Shown: positions 1 through 8,452, numbered from the stretch's first letter. The stretch is DNA of 64,000 nucleotides from an uncultured Lachnospiraceae bacterium (GCA_951802115.1 CATOPL010000002.1:264647-328646); one strand, 5' to 3'. Numbers and translations: made by a program. The notes: a model not told the origin generated them from the sequence alone.

Positions 1-11
1 ACGGGTATCCC

Positions 12-437
12 ATGAGGGAGATGGTGAATCTGAACTGTATCTGGCATCGGGTGATTGAGAAACAGATGTCGGATCTGGGACTGAGTTCCATTCAGAGCCG
101 GATGCTGGGCTATGTTTATTTTCAGTGCCGCCGGGAGAAGAAGGTGTTTCAGCGGGAACTGGAGGAGGAGTTTAAGATACGGAAATCTTCGGTTACAAGT
201 GTGATCCAGATTCTGGAGAAAAAAGGACTGGTGCGGCGTATCGGGGTTCCCGGGGATGCCAGGAAAAAGGAACTGGTGCTGACGGAGCAGGGAACGGCGG
301 TTCAGGAAAAGGTTCTGGAACGGCTGAACTGTCTGGAGGCAATGGTGAATCAGGCGTTGACTGAGGAGGAGCGCAGGCTTTGGTTTTCATGTATTCGGAA
401 GATAGAGACAAGACTTGAGGAGGCAGAATATGATTAA
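12..437 (+). CDS. MarR family transcriptional regulator (start may lie upstream of window)
   Basis: A 141-residue protein with the winged-helix layout of MarR repressors: an N-terminal helix, a recognition-helix region around residues 51-70 (IRKSSVTSVIQILEKKGLVR), a basic wing (GDARKKELVLT) and a C-terminal dimerisation helix. The frame is open to the window edge, so a few residues may be missing; the ATG at 12 and a second one at 21 are both possible starts. The stop overlaps the start of the following exporter gene by 8 bases. MarR proteins next to ABC exporters usually repress the exporter and release on binding a small toxic ligand. That role is inferred from position; no operator can be judged because the upstream region is outside the window. 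Confidence 0.88.
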   Translation: MREMVNLNCIWHRVIEKQMSDLGLSSIQSRMLGYVYFQCRREKKVFQRELEEEFKIRKSSVTSVIQILEKKGLVRRIGVPGDARKKELVLTEQGTAVQEKVLERLNCLEAMVNQALTEEERRLWFSCIRKIETRLEEAEYD

Positions 438-2166
438 GAAATTAACAGCGCATATCGGAGAATTTAAAAGAGATACTATGCTGGCTCCAATAAGCGTGAT
501 CCTGGAGGTAATTCTCGAGGTCCTGTTGCCGGTTCTGATGGCTTTGGTCATTGACCGCGGTGTCGAGGCGGGAAATATGAATTATGTAGTGAGGCTGGGC
601 GCAGTTATGCTGGGAGTGGCAATGCTCTCTCTTCTGGCAGGCACTCTGTCAGGGGTGTTTGCGGCCAGAGCAGCCATGGGATTCGGGCGTAACCTAAGAA
701 AGGCCATGTATGACAATATTCAGGATTTTGCATTCCAGAATATTGATCATTTTTCAACTGCGGGACTGGTAACCCGCATGACAACGGATGTGACCAATGT
801 ACAGAATGCGTTTCAGATGATCATCAGGATGTTTGTGCGCGCGCCGATCATGATGGTATCGGCCCTGTTCATGTGTGTGAATATCAGCCCCAGACTGTCG
901 CTGATTTTTTTGGCGGCGCTGGTATTTCTGGGGGGTGTGCTGGCGTTTATTATCAGTCGTGCCTTTCCTATCTTTGATGAAATGTTCAAAGGCTATGACC
1001 GGCTGAATGCAAGCGTACAGGAAAATCTGACAGGGATCCGGGTGGTGAAAGCCTATGTGCGGGAAGATCATGAAAAAGAGAAATTCTGTCGGGCAACAGA
1101 GAATTTGAAAGACTTAAGCGCTCATGCAGAGCGGCTGGTGGTTATGAATCAGCCGGTCATGCAGTTTACAGTCTACACCTGTATCATGCTGGTGTCCTGG
1201 TTCGGAGCGAAACTGATCGTGGTGGATGGCACCATGACGACCGGACAACTTATGAGTTTGTTTACCTACACCATGCAGATCCTCATGAGCCTGATGATGA
1301 TTTCCATGATTTTTGTTATGACGACTATGGCCCGGTCGTCTGCGGAGCGGATTGTGGAAGTGCTGGACGAAAAGAGCACGTTAGTTGATTCCAGACATTC
1401 TGTTCTGGAAGTGGAAGACGGTTCCATCCAGTTTGACCATGTAAATTTTTCCTACAGCGATGACAGAGAGAAATGCGTGCTGCGGGATATCGATCTTACG
1501 ATTCATTCAGGAGAGACGATCGGCATCATCGGCGGAACCGGAAGTTCTAAATCGACGCTGGTACAGTTGATTCCCAGGCTTTATGATGTGCTGGACGGGG
1601 CTGTGCGCGTGGGTGGACACGACGTGAAGGAATATCGTCTGGAGACACTTCGAAATGCCGTGTCCATGGTTCTGCAGAAAAATGTTCTTTTCTCCGGAAC
1701 GATTCTGGAGAATTTAAGATGGGGAAATAAAGAGGCTACGGAGGAAGAATGCCGCCATGCCTGTGAGCTGGCGCAGGCTCATGAATTTATCGAGAAGATG
1801 CCGGATGGTTATGAGACACTTATCGAGCAGGGCGGCACGAATGTGTCAGGCGGACAGAAGCAGCGCCTCTGCATTGCCAGAGCTCTTCTGAAAAAGCCGA
1901 AAATCCTGATTCTGGATGATTCTACCAGTGCGGTGGATACGAAGACAGATTCCTTCATAAGAAAAGCATTTGCCGAGGAGATACCGGATACGACCAAGCT
2001 GATCATTGCGCAGCGAATCTCGTCTGTTCAGGATGCAGACCGGATTCTGGTGCTGGACCAGGGAGCGGTAGCAGGTTTTGGCACACATGAAGAGCTTTTG
2101 AAAAATAATGAGATTTATCGTGATATTTATGACTTACAGCAGAAAGGGGCGGATTTTGATGAGTAA
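430..2166 (+). CDS. ABC exporter half-transporter, degenerate-site subunit
   Basis: 578-residue type IV ABC exporter: about six membrane helices (residues 15-310), then a nucleotide-binding domain. Walker A is GGTGSSKST (about residue 369), with Ser where Gly is usual; signature VSGGQ is intact (about 471); Walker B ends ILDDSTS (about 493), with Asp instead of the catalytic Glu. These changes mark the subunit that holds the non-hydrolytic site in heterodimeric exporters such as TM287/288 or BmrCD. Start at 430 is chosen over the TTG at 415 because GAGGAGG lies 6 bases before this ATG. It overlaps the MarR gene upstream and the partner subunit downstream, so translation is probably coupled. 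Likely exports drugs or lipophilic compounds; substrate unknown. Confidence 0.93.
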   Translation: MIKKLTAHIGEFKRDTMLAPISVILEVILEVLLPVLMALVIDRGVEAGNMNYVVRLGAVMLGVAMLSLLAGTLSGVFAARAAMGFGRNLRKAMYDNIQDFAFQNIDHFSTAGLVTRMTTDVTNVQNAFQMIIRMFVRAPIMMVSALFMCVNISPRLSLIFLAALVFLGGVLAFIISRAFPIFDEMFKGYDRLNASVQENLTGIRVVKAYVREDHEKEKFCRATENLKDLSAHAERLVVMNQPVMQFTVYTCIMLVSWFGAKLIVVDGTMTTGQLMSLFTYTMQILMSLMMISMIFVMTTMARSSAERIVEVLDEKSTLVDSRHSVLEVEDGSIQFDHVNFSYSDDREKCVLRDIDLTIHSGETIGIIGGTGSSKSTLVQLIPRLYDVLDGAVRVGGHDVKEYRLETLRNAVSMVLQKNVLFSGTILENLRWGNKEATEEECRHACELAQAHEFIEKMPDGYETLIEQGGTNVSGGQKQRLCIARALLKKPKILILDDSTSAVDTKTDSFIRKAFAEEIPDTTKLIIAQRISSVQDADRILVLDQGAVAGFGTHEELLKNNEIYRDIYDLQQKGADFDE

Positions 2167-4081
2167 TCCAAGGACAGTCAGAGGTCCCGGCGCCCGGGGA
2201 ATGCGCGGCGGGCAGGGAAGCAGGAATCCGGGAAAGACTTTAAAGCGCCTGCTGGCGTATATTTGGAAAGACTATAAAATCCACTGCATTGCGGTGGCGG
2301 TAAGTATTGCGGTCAGTTCCCTCACCGGTGTGATTGGAAATCTGTTTCTGAGAAGTCTGATCGACGATTATATTCTGCCGTTTCTGGGGGAGACAGATCC
2401 AAGTTTTGCACCGCTGCTTCACGCGCTCATTGTGATGGCATGCATTTATTATGCGGGTACAGCGGCGACTTTTCTGTATGCCAGGCTGATGATCGTTATC
2501 ACGCAGGGCGTGTTGAAAGAGATTCGGGATGAGATGTTTATGCATATGGAACGTCTTCCTATTAAATATTTTGACACTCATGCACATGGGGATATTATGA
2601 GTTGCTATACCAACGATACAGACACCCTGCGCCAGATGATCAGCCAGAGTATTCCCCAGATGCTCAGTTCCTCCATCACCATTGTCAGCACGTTTATATC
2701 CATGCTGGTTTTAAGCGTGCCGCTGACCGTGTTGATTATATTGATGGTTGTGGTTATGGTGCGGGCCGTACGTTTTATCGGCGGTCGAAGCGGTATGTAT
2801 TTTATCCGTCAGCAGAAGTCTCTGGGAGTGCTGAACGGCTATATTGAAGAAATGATGGAGGGGCAGAAAGTAGTTAAGGTTTTCTGTCATGAAGTAGAGT
2901 CCAAAGAGAAATTTAACCGTCTGAACGACGATCTGTTCAACAGCGCCAAAAGCGCCAACACTTTTGCCAACATCCTCATGCCTGTCATGGCCAATCTGGG
3001 AAATATCAATTATGTGCTGACTCTGGGAGTAGGCGCGGTGTTCGCAATTAATGGTATCGGGGGGCTGACTTTGGGAGCGCTGGCATCGTTTCTGCAGCTT
3101 ACCAGGAGCTTTAATATGCCTATTACCCAGGTGTCCCAGCAGTTTAACTCTATTATTATGGCGCTGGCAGGCGCGGAGCGGATCTTTGATCTTCTGGACG
3201 AGCCGGAAGAAACAGATAACGGTTATGTAACGCTGGTCAATGTGACGGAGGAGCCGGACGGAACGCTGAAGGAATCAAAAGAGCGGACCGGAATCTGGGC
3301 GTGGAAACATCCTCATAAGGCGGAGGGAACCATTACCTATAAGAAGCTGGAAGGGGATGTGGTTCTGGACGGTGTGGATTTCGGATATACGGATGACAAG
3401 ATTGTGCTGCACGACATTAAAATGTACGCCAATCCGGGTGAGAAGATTGCCTTTGTGGGCGCTACCGGAGCCGGCAAAACTACGATTACCAATCTGATCA
3501 ATCGTTTTTACGACATTCAGGACGGAAAAGTCCGGTATGACGGTATCAACATTAATAAAATCAAAAAGCCGGATCTGCGGCGGTCGCTGGGAATGGTACT
3601 GCAGGATACGCATTTGTTCACCGGTACGATTGCGGATAACATTCGCTATGGGAAGCTTACTGCCACGGATGAAGAAGTTGTGGCGGCGGCAAAGCTGGCC
3701 AATGCCCATTATTTTATTACCAGACTTCCGGACGGGTACAATACCATGTTAAGCGGTGACGGCACCAGCTTGTCTCAGGGAGAGCGCCAGCTTCTTGCCA
3801 TTGCAAGAGCAGCCATCGCGGATCCGCCGGTGTTGATTCTTGACGAGGCGACTTCCAGTATCGATACCAGAACGGAGACGATTGTTCAGCGGGGGATGGA
3901 TCAGCTGATGAAAGGCAGGACGGTATTTGTAATCGCTCACCGTCTGTCCACAATCAAAAATTCGGACGTGATCATGGTTCTGGAGCAGGGCCGTATCATT
4001 GAGCGGGGCAATCATGACTCTCTTCTGGAAGAGAAGGGAAAATATTATCAGTTGTATACAGGAGCGTTTGAACTGTCATGA
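2159..4081 (+). CDS. ABC exporter half-transporter, catalytic-site subunit
   Basis: 640-residue partner of the preceding gene: a 20-residue basic Gly/Arg-rich N-terminus, six membrane helices, a roughly 40-residue linker rich in charged residues, and a nucleotide-binding domain. Walker A VGATGAGKTT (about residue 433) and Walker B VLILDEATSS (about 558) are canonical with catalytic Glu, while the signature reads LSQGE instead of LSGGQ (about 535). Its poor signature faces the poor Walker motifs of the other subunit, giving one working and one degenerate ATP site. The start at 2159 overlaps the previous stop (ATGAGTAA) and follows AAAGGGG; an upstream in-frame ATG at 2108 is less likely because it lies inside the first subunit gene. 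Overlaps the next gene by ATGA. Confidence 0.94.
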   Translation: MSNPRTVRGPGARGMRGGQGSRNPGKTLKRLLAYIWKDYKIHCIAVAVSIAVSSLTGVIGNLFLRSLIDDYILPFLGETDPSFAPLLHALIVMACIYYAGTAATFLYARLMIVITQGVLKEIRDEMFMHMERLPIKYFDTHAHGDIMSCYTNDTDTLRQMISQSIPQMLSSSITIVSTFISMLVLSVPLTVLIILMVVVMVRAVRFIGGRSGMYFIRQQKSLGVLNGYIEEMMEGQKVVKVFCHEVESKEKFNRLNDDLFNSAKSANTFANILMPVMANLGNINYVLTLGVGAVFAINGIGGLTLGALASFLQLTRSFNMPITQVSQQFNSIIMALAGAERIFDLLDEPEETDNGYVTLVNVTEEPDGTLKESKERTGIWAWKHPHKAEGTITYKKLEGDVVLDGVDFGYTDDKIVLHDIKMYANPGEKIAFVGATGAGKTTITNLINRFYDIQDGKVRYDGININKIKKPDLRRSLGMVLQDTHLFTGTIADNIRYGKLTATDEEVVAAAKLANAHYFITRLPDGYNTMLSGDGTSLSQGERQLLAIARAAIADPPVLILDEATSSIDTRTETIVQRGMDQLMKGRTVFVIAHRLSTIKNSDVIMVLEQGRIIERGNHDSLLEEKGKYYQLYTGAFELS

Positions 4082-4728
4082 AAAAAGCGGTTATATTTGA
4101 TTTAGACGGAACCCTGCTGAATACGTTGGAGGATCTGTACTTAAGTACCAACGCGGCGCTGGCGCGGTACGGGTTTCCGCAGCGTACGCAGGAGGAGGTA
4201 CGACAGTTTGTGGGTAACGGCGCATGGAATCTTATGCGCCGTGCCGTTCCAAAAGGAGAGAAAAATCCTTATCTGGAAGACTGTCTGAAAGCTTTTCAGG
4301 AGCATTATGGAAAACACTTGAACGACCATACAGGACCTTACGAGGGAATAGCGGCCCTTCTTGAGAAATTATCGGAGAACGGAGTTTTAATGGCGATCGT
4401 GTCCAACAAACCGGACTTTGCAGTTCGGGAGCTGAGCAAAAAATATTTTGGAGAGCATATCCCGGTAGCGATTGGAGAATCTGAAGGAGTTCGCAGAAAG
4501 CCGGCTCCGGATACAGTGGAACGTGCCGCCCGGGAACTGGGCGTGCAGATGGAGGACTGTATTTATGTGGGGGATTCGGAGGTGGATCTGAAGACGGCAG
4601 AAAACTGTGCAATTCCCTGTGTGTCCGTAACCTGGGGATTCCGCAGTGAAGAGCTGCTTTTAAGCCTGGGAGCGAAACATACGGCGGCAGATACAGAAGA
4701 GTTGTTTTCCGTGCTGGAGCGTGTCTGA
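4078..4728 (+). CDS. gph: HAD hydrolase, phosphoglycolate phosphatase-like
   Basis: 216-residue HAD-superfamily phosphatase. Motif I FDLDGTLLNT at residues 8-17 holds the nucleophile and acid/base Asp; motif II SNKP near 104; motif III Lys in RRKPAP; motif IV GDSEVDL near 161. A helical cap follows motif I as in Gph/PpaX proteins. It would remove phosphate from 2-phosphoglycolate or a similar small metabolite in the cytosol; HAD substrates cannot be fixed from sequence. Its start overlaps the exporter stop (ATGA). Its last codons GAG CGT GTC TGA are themselves the left end of a repeat element (4717 onward), so the native C-terminus may have been altered when the element arrived. Confidence 0.88.
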   Translation: MKKAVIFDLDGTLLNTLEDLYLSTNAALARYGFPQRTQEEVRQFVGNGAWNLMRRAVPKGEKNPYLEDCLKAFQEHYGKHLNDHTGPYEGIAALLEKLSENGVLMAIVSNKPDFAVRELSKKYFGEHIPVAIGESEGVRRKPAPDTVERAARELGVQMEDCIYVGDSEVDLKTAENCAIPCVSVTWGFRSEELLLSLGAKHTAADTEELFSVLERV

Positions 4729-4875
4729 AAATTCATCCCGTCGTCTGTATGATCCTGATTCCGGAACCTAAATTGTATGATATGAGACTGATTTTAAGAA
4801 CCTTATCTGTTCTGAAATATATGGTTGCCGCATATATTCTGTATAAAGGACAGGCTGACGAGGTTTTGGAAAAAA

Positions 4876-4904
4876 TTGCTTTCCGGCAGAAAATGAGGTA
4901 TGAT
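4876..4904 (+). promoter_or_regulatory. Sigma-A type promoter for the ATPase/nuclease-like pair
   Basis: TTGCTT at 4876-4881 and TATGAT at 4899-4904 are separated by 17 bases, placing a start near 4911, about 37 bases before the ATPase ATG. The cassette therefore carries its own promoter and need not depend on the upstream exporter operon. The rest of 4756-4875 shows no convincing gene; a 93-codon frame from 4749 overlaps the promoter and the ATPase and has no ribosome site. Confidence 0.6.
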
Positions 4905-4947
4905 AAAATTGTTGAAGAGATCAGTCTTACATGCGGAGAGGATAAAA

Positions 4948-6228
4948 ATGAAAATTACAGTAAAAAATGTTGCGAAAATACTGGAGGCAGATGTGGCTCT
5001 GGATGGAGTGACAGCCATAGCGGGCTATAACAATATGGGAAAAAGTACTATTCTTAAGGCGGCATATGTTATTTTTAATACGTTTCGTAATTCAAACAGT
5101 AAGATCATAGATGCACGTAAAAGAAGCGTAAGATCTTATTTTCTGAAGCAGGAAACCTATTTTGATGAAAACGGATATGACAAACTTCCCCGTAATGTAC
5201 TGATTGATTTGGCAAATCAGGTAAACGAACATTTACTTGATTTCATGAGCACAAATAAAAACGATTATAAAATGTTTAAAAAACTGTTTGTAAAAAGCTT
5301 TGAAGTGTATCGGTGGATCTTTTTGGAAGATACGGAAGCGGATTATTTTTTTTCGGATAAGTTTATAATACCATTGTATAACGGTTTTAAAGAAATCTGT
5401 CTGCGGGATAAAAATGAAGATATCAGATATATGGGGGATATGTATATTCTCAATGTATTTAAAGGCCAGCTGAACAGTCTGGGAGTCGGGAGTCAGGCTT
5501 CCATACATATCGATTCTGACAGAGAGAAATATTTTATATCCGTAAAAGACAATAAAATAGACGATATGAGCTATTCTGCAAATGCAGGGGGAGATGTTTT
5601 TTTCCTTCCGGCATATAATCTGCTGGATATGGTTGGAGCGTCTGTGGACCGCAGAGTATATTCACCGGAAAACGATATAAGGGATGCGTTGCTTACCATT
5701 GAAGAGGAGCCTGTTTTCGAAGAATATCAGGAGATTAAGAGCAATACAAAAGCGATTAGAAATATATTGGGAGAAGTGATTCATGGGAAGCTGGACAAGC
5801 TCCCATCAGGACAGCTCTCCTTTATGGACAATGATTTAAATGATTACGTCAGCATTGGAAATGTCGCTTCGGGAATGAAAAATTTTCTGATCATTCAGTC
5901 GCTGGTGGAAAAAGGAAGATTAAAAAGAAATAGTATTTTACTAATTGACGAACCAGAGACAAATCTGCATCCGGAATGGCATCTGAAATTTGCAGAGCTA
6001 CTGGTGCTGATGTATCAAAATATGGGAGTTCGTTCGATTGTGAATTCACACAGTCCGTATTTTATCAGGGCGCTTGAAGTCAAAATGGCGGATTATGGTA
6101 TGAAAAACAAGGGTCATTATTATCTGATGGAGGAGACAGGAAAAAATCAGTTTAAAACACAGGATGTAACAGAGAGTACGGACAGAATTTATGAACTTTT
6201 GTACCGACCGCTGGAATACTTATCATAG
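4948..6228 (+). CDS. AAA/SMC-like ATPase (AAA_15/OLD-type), possible defence protein
   Basis: 426 residues. Walker A GYNNMGKST at 26-34 sits right at the N-terminus, as in RecF/OLD/SMC-type ATPases; a signature-like VASGMKNF is near 307; Walker B ILLIDEPETNLHPEW near 330-344; switch His in SHSPYFI near 367. The middle (about 60-300) is a poorly conserved insertion rich in Asn, Lys, Asp and Tyr. The family as known includes ATPases paired with a nuclease or TOPRIM effector in phage defence (for example PARIS, Gabija, Septu). Start at 4948 is chosen because GGAGAGG lies 6 bases upstream; the frame extends to 4900 without support. Much lower GC than flanking genes. The next gene starts 10 bases after the stop. 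Function in defence is inference. Confidence 0.8.
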   Translation: MKITVKNVAKILEADVALDGVTAIAGYNNMGKSTILKAAYVIFNTFRNSNSKIIDARKRSVRSYFLKQETYFDENGYDKLPRNVLIDLANQVNEHLLDFMSTNKNDYKMFKKLFVKSFEVYRWIFLEDTEADYFFSDKFIIPLYNGFKEICLRDKNEDIRYMGDMYILNVFKGQLNSLGVGSQASIHIDSDREKYFISVKDNKIDDMSYSANAGGDVFFLPAYNLLDMVGASVDRRVYSPENDIRDALLTIEEEPVFEEYQEIKSNTKAIRNILGEVIHGKLDKLPSGQLSFMDNDLNDYVSIGNVASGMKNFLIIQSLVEKGRLKRNSILLIDEPETNLHPEWHLKFAELLVLMYQNMGVRSIVNSHSPYFIRALEVKMADYGMKNKGHYYLMEETGKNQFKTQDVTESTDRIYELLYRPLEYLS

Positions 6229-6238
6229 AGGATTTATA

Positions 6239-6793
6239 ATGCAGTTTGATGAATCGAAAATATACAGTACGTTGGGTGAACGCTCAAAGTCAGACAACGG
6301 AGAGGGTTTTATTGAAAGTAACCAGAAGGTCTATGACTTCGATGAAATTACAAAAGAGGTTGCGAATCGTTATCGCAATAAGAAGCCGGCAGCATCCTGC
6401 GACGCTCTGTATTTAAAAGACGAAAGGCATATTTATCTGTTTGAGTTTAAAAATGCAAGAAAAAGCCATATCGGAAAAAATTTTTGCAGTCAGAAAGCCT
6501 ATGACAGCGCGTTGACACTGCTGTTTGCATTTTACAATAATCTTTCTTTGGAAGAACTTCGGAATCGTCTGTATCTGGTTGTGGTTTACAACGATGATTA
6601 TGTAGCGGAAAAAGAACAGGAGAGTAAACATTTTCAGTATTTCAAGAATAAGTTGGAAAGCCTGGCAGGGGTCAGGGACAGAACCTTGTTTGGTCTGGAA
6701 GTCTATCAGGGAGTCTTATATAAAAAAGTTATAACAGTGGAAAAAGACTTTTTTATGGAACACATTTATAAGGAAATTTTTGGAGAAGAGTGA
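6239..6793 (+). CDS. Unrecognised small protein with PD-(D/E)XK-like nuclease motif
   Basis: 184 residues, no family recognised by eye. Residues 54-73 contain Asp55, a 13-residue spacer forming two beta-like stretches (ALYL, IYLFEF), then Glu69-Phe-Lys71: the D...ExK pattern of PD-(D/E)XK nucleases, with acidic residues upstream (Glu22, Glu26, Glu36) that could supply the remaining metal ligand. A helix (SALTLLFAFYNNL) and another strand (RLYLVVVYNDDYV) follow, consistent with that fold. The start at 6239 follows AGAGGA 10 bases after the ATPase stop, so the two are surely co-transcribed. Base composition matches the ATPase, not the host flanks. A plausible reading is sensor ATPase plus nuclease effector. 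Nuclease activity is inference from one motif. Confidence 0.6.
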   Translation: MQFDESKIYSTLGERSKSDNGEGFIESNQKVYDFDEITKEVANRYRNKKPAASCDALYLKDERHIYLFEFKNARKSHIGKNFCSQKAYDSALTLLFAFYNNLSLEELRNRLYLVVVYNDDYVAEKEQESKHFQYFKNKLESLAGVRDRTLFGLEVYQGVLYKKVITVEKDFFMEHIYKEIFGEE

Positions 6794-6810
6794 AACTTAA
6801 CAAGAATTAT

Positions 6811-6890
6811 AGCCTGTCACACCGCATTTTTTGGAACAAAGTTTTCCACAAACTGTGATGCAGCTGGCGAAGTAATTTTTAAACAAGCTC
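6811..6890 (+). repeat. Right-hand fragment of the split repeat element
   Basis: About 80 bases align with the right half of the complete elements: GCCTG..CACACC, a GGAACAAA block, the core CCACAAACTGTGATG, and the right terminal repeat ending in AAGCTC at 6890. The matching left fragment begins at 4717. The gene-free stretch 6794-7105 otherwise holds only the promoter and leader hairpin of the hemerythrin gene; a 63-codon reverse-strand frame here is built largely from the repeat and is not accepted. Confidence 0.7.
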
Positions 6891-6999
6891 CAATGTTCTG
6901 GAATTATATGGTCAGCAAAGAGGTATGTAAGAATCGGGACCTGGCCTGATCTGCGGTCATAAGCCCAATATTTTGTCTGTTCAGTCATAATCTGTCAAT

Positions 7000-7029
7000 T
7001 TGTCATTCGTAAATTCATACTTATATGAT
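7000..7029 (+). promoter_or_regulatory. Promoter of the hemerythrin gene
   Basis: TTGTCA at 7000-7005 and TATGAT at 7024-7029 are 18 bases apart. Transcription would start near 7036, giving a leader of about 70 bases that contains the hairpin at 7056-7081. Confidence 0.5.
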
Positions 7030-7055
7030 ATAGTAAAAAATGGCAGTTGGGCGGT

Positions 7056-7081
7056 CGGCTCAAAGAGTATTATTTGAGCCG
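7056..7081 (+). promoter_or_regulatory. Leader hairpin before the hemerythrin gene
   Basis: CGGCTCAAA (7056-7064) and TTTGAGCCG (7073-7081) form a perfect 9-bp stem with an 8-base loop; GTTG and CAAC flanking it can extend the pairing after an internal loop. It ends 10 bases before the GAAGGAGGA ribosome site and has no T-tract, so it is not a terminator. It could stabilise the mRNA or bind a regulator. Confidence 0.5.
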
Positions 7082-7105
7082 GAGACAACTGAAGGAGGAC
7101 TGGAC

Positions 7106-8452
7106 ATGGAGAATCAGCTGGTATGGAAGGATGAATTCAACCTCGGCGTAGAGATTATTGATAAAGAACATCAGCGGCTCTTTTCGATTATCAACAAATT
7201 GTATGCTCTGGGAGAAGAGGAGCGGAAAGGGAAAAAAGCATGTGAAGAGGGCGTTAAATATTTTTATGAACATGCCATAAGACATTTTGCGGATGAAGAA
7301 AAATACATGGAAGCGATTCATTATGACAATCTGGAAGTACACAGACGGATACATAAGGGGTTTCGGGAAGAGACATTGCCGGCGCTTGAGGATGAACTGA
7401 AGGAATCGAATTATTCTTCTGATGCAGTGGATCATTTTCTGGCAGTCTGCAGCGGATGGCTGATTGGCCACACGCTGACGGAAGACCGTGCGATTGCCGG
7501 CGGGAAGATGAGCAAGTGGGAAGATCTTCTGCCGGAGGAAGAACTGGAAGTCACGAAAAAGGTGATCAGAAAACTTCTGTATCAAATGTTTCAGCTGAAA
7601 TCCCAGGTGATCAGTGAAACTTATGGTGGCGAGAAGTTCGGAAACGGGGTGTATTACCGTCTGGTTTATGGCAGGGAGCAGGATGACAAAAAATGGGAGA
7701 TCATTCTTGTCTTTGAAGAAAAAATACTGATCAATACTGTGGGGAGACTGATGGGAGTTCAGTCAAATAAGCTGGATGTTATGCTGATCAATGCGGCCAG
7801 ATATACTGCCGGGCAGTTTGTAAGTCATGTGATGAAGCATTTTCCGTCGATTGAGTCCTATGAGATGCAGGAGGAGAATCTTCTGACTTATGAACAGTTC
7901 CGGGAGGTATTTGAGAAGAAAAATCCTCAGATCAGTCTGCTGTTCAGTACGGATGAAGGATATTTTTCATATTGTGTCATTGCGCCTCATCTTCTGGACG
8001 ATGAGATCGGTACATCTCTGGAAGTGAATAACGAAGTGACGGAGATTGAAAAATATCTGATAAAAAGAGGCAGAAGTATGAGACACAAGGTGCTGGTGGT
8101 GGACGATTCCATGACGATACGGGAGGGAATCCGAAGATTACTGGGAGACGACTACGAGGTCTGTGCAGTCCAGTCAGGAATATCTGCTTTTCGGGCGATT
8201 ACGTTGGATAAGCCGGATCTGATACTGCTGGATTATGAGATGCCGGTTTGTGACGGAATGCATGTGTTGGAGATGCTGCGCTCGGAGAAAGAATTTGCGG
8301 ATGTTCCGGTCATTTTCCTGACCAGCAGAGATGATCCGGAGAGTGTGAAGAAAGTACTGGCGCTGAAGCCGGACGGATACCTGCTGAAATACCTGAAACC
8401 TGTACAGATCAGGGAACGGATCGAAGCTTTTTTTGAAAGGCGGAACAAATAA
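7106..8452 (+). CDS. Bacteriohemerythrin fused to a C-terminal response-regulator receiver domain
   Basis: 448 residues in three parts. Residues 1-140 are a bacteriohemerythrin domain with the di-iron pattern His22, His60 and Glu64 (HFADEE), His79 and His83, then H-x4-D in GHTLTEDRAI; it should bind O2 at a di-iron centre. Residues about 155-315 are a mixed alpha/beta region reminiscent of CheX/CheC-type phosphatase domains, not firmly identified. Residues about 328-446 are a receiver domain (VLVVDDS, phospho-Asp near 375 in LLDYEMP, FLTSRD, Lys in KYLKP). No DNA-binding or GGDEF output is present. ATG 7106 is chosen for its GAAGGAGGA site. A likely job is sensing oxygen in an anaerobe and signalling to motility or stress circuits; this is inference. 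Confidence 0.85.
   Translation: MENQLVWKDEFNLGVEIIDKEHQRLFSIINKLYALGEEERKGKKACEEGVKYFYEHAIRHFADEEKYMEAIHYDNLEVHRRIHKGFREETLPALEDELKESNYSSDAVDHFLAVCSGWLIGHTLTEDRAIAGGKMSKWEDLLPEEELEVTKKVIRKLLYQMFQLKSQVISETYGGEKFGNGVYYRLVYGREQDDKKWEIILVFEEKILINTVGRLMGVQSNKLDVMLINAARYTAGQFVSHVMKHFPSIESYEMQEENLLTYEQFREVFEKKNPQISLLFSTDEGYFSYCVIAPHLLDDEIGTSLEVNNEVTEIEKYLIKRGRSMRHKVLVVDDSMTIREGIRRLLGDDYEVCAVQSGISAFRAITLDKPDLILLDYEMPVCDGMHVLEMLRSEKEFADVPVIFLTSRDDPESVKKVLALKPDGYLLKYLKPVQIRERIEAFFERRNK

Larger units (their letters stand above)
4717..6890 (+). mobile_element. Cassette bounded by terminal inverted repeats (repeat element with cargo)
   Basis: The left end 4717-4733 reads GAGCGTGTCTGAAAATT. The right end 6874-6890 reads AATTTTTAAACAAGCTC, whose reverse complement matches the left end at 14 of 17 positions. 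About 35 bases inside the left end and about 80 bases inside the right end (6811-6890, including CCACAAACTGTGATG) match the two ends of the short repeats at 9509, 47943, 52545 and 58574. Between them lie only the ATPase and nuclease-like genes and their promoter. The interior is clearly richer in A+T than its neighbours. Either a 2-kb module inserted into a short element, or the element family can carry cargo. No transposase is present and no clear target duplication was found. Confidence 0.6.

Noticed and set aside
4749..5030. 93-codon frame between gph and the ATPase
   Set aside because: No ribosome site, overlaps the ATPase start and promoter, and begins in the repeat end; composition is not protein-like.
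4713..6894. Target-site duplication around the cassette
   Set aside because: Flanks GCTG and CAAT do not match and no consistent short duplication was found around the other copies either.
6797..6988. 63-codon minus-strand frame
   Set aside because: Largely made of the right-hand repeat fragment; no ribosome site and no homologous frame is kept in the other copies.
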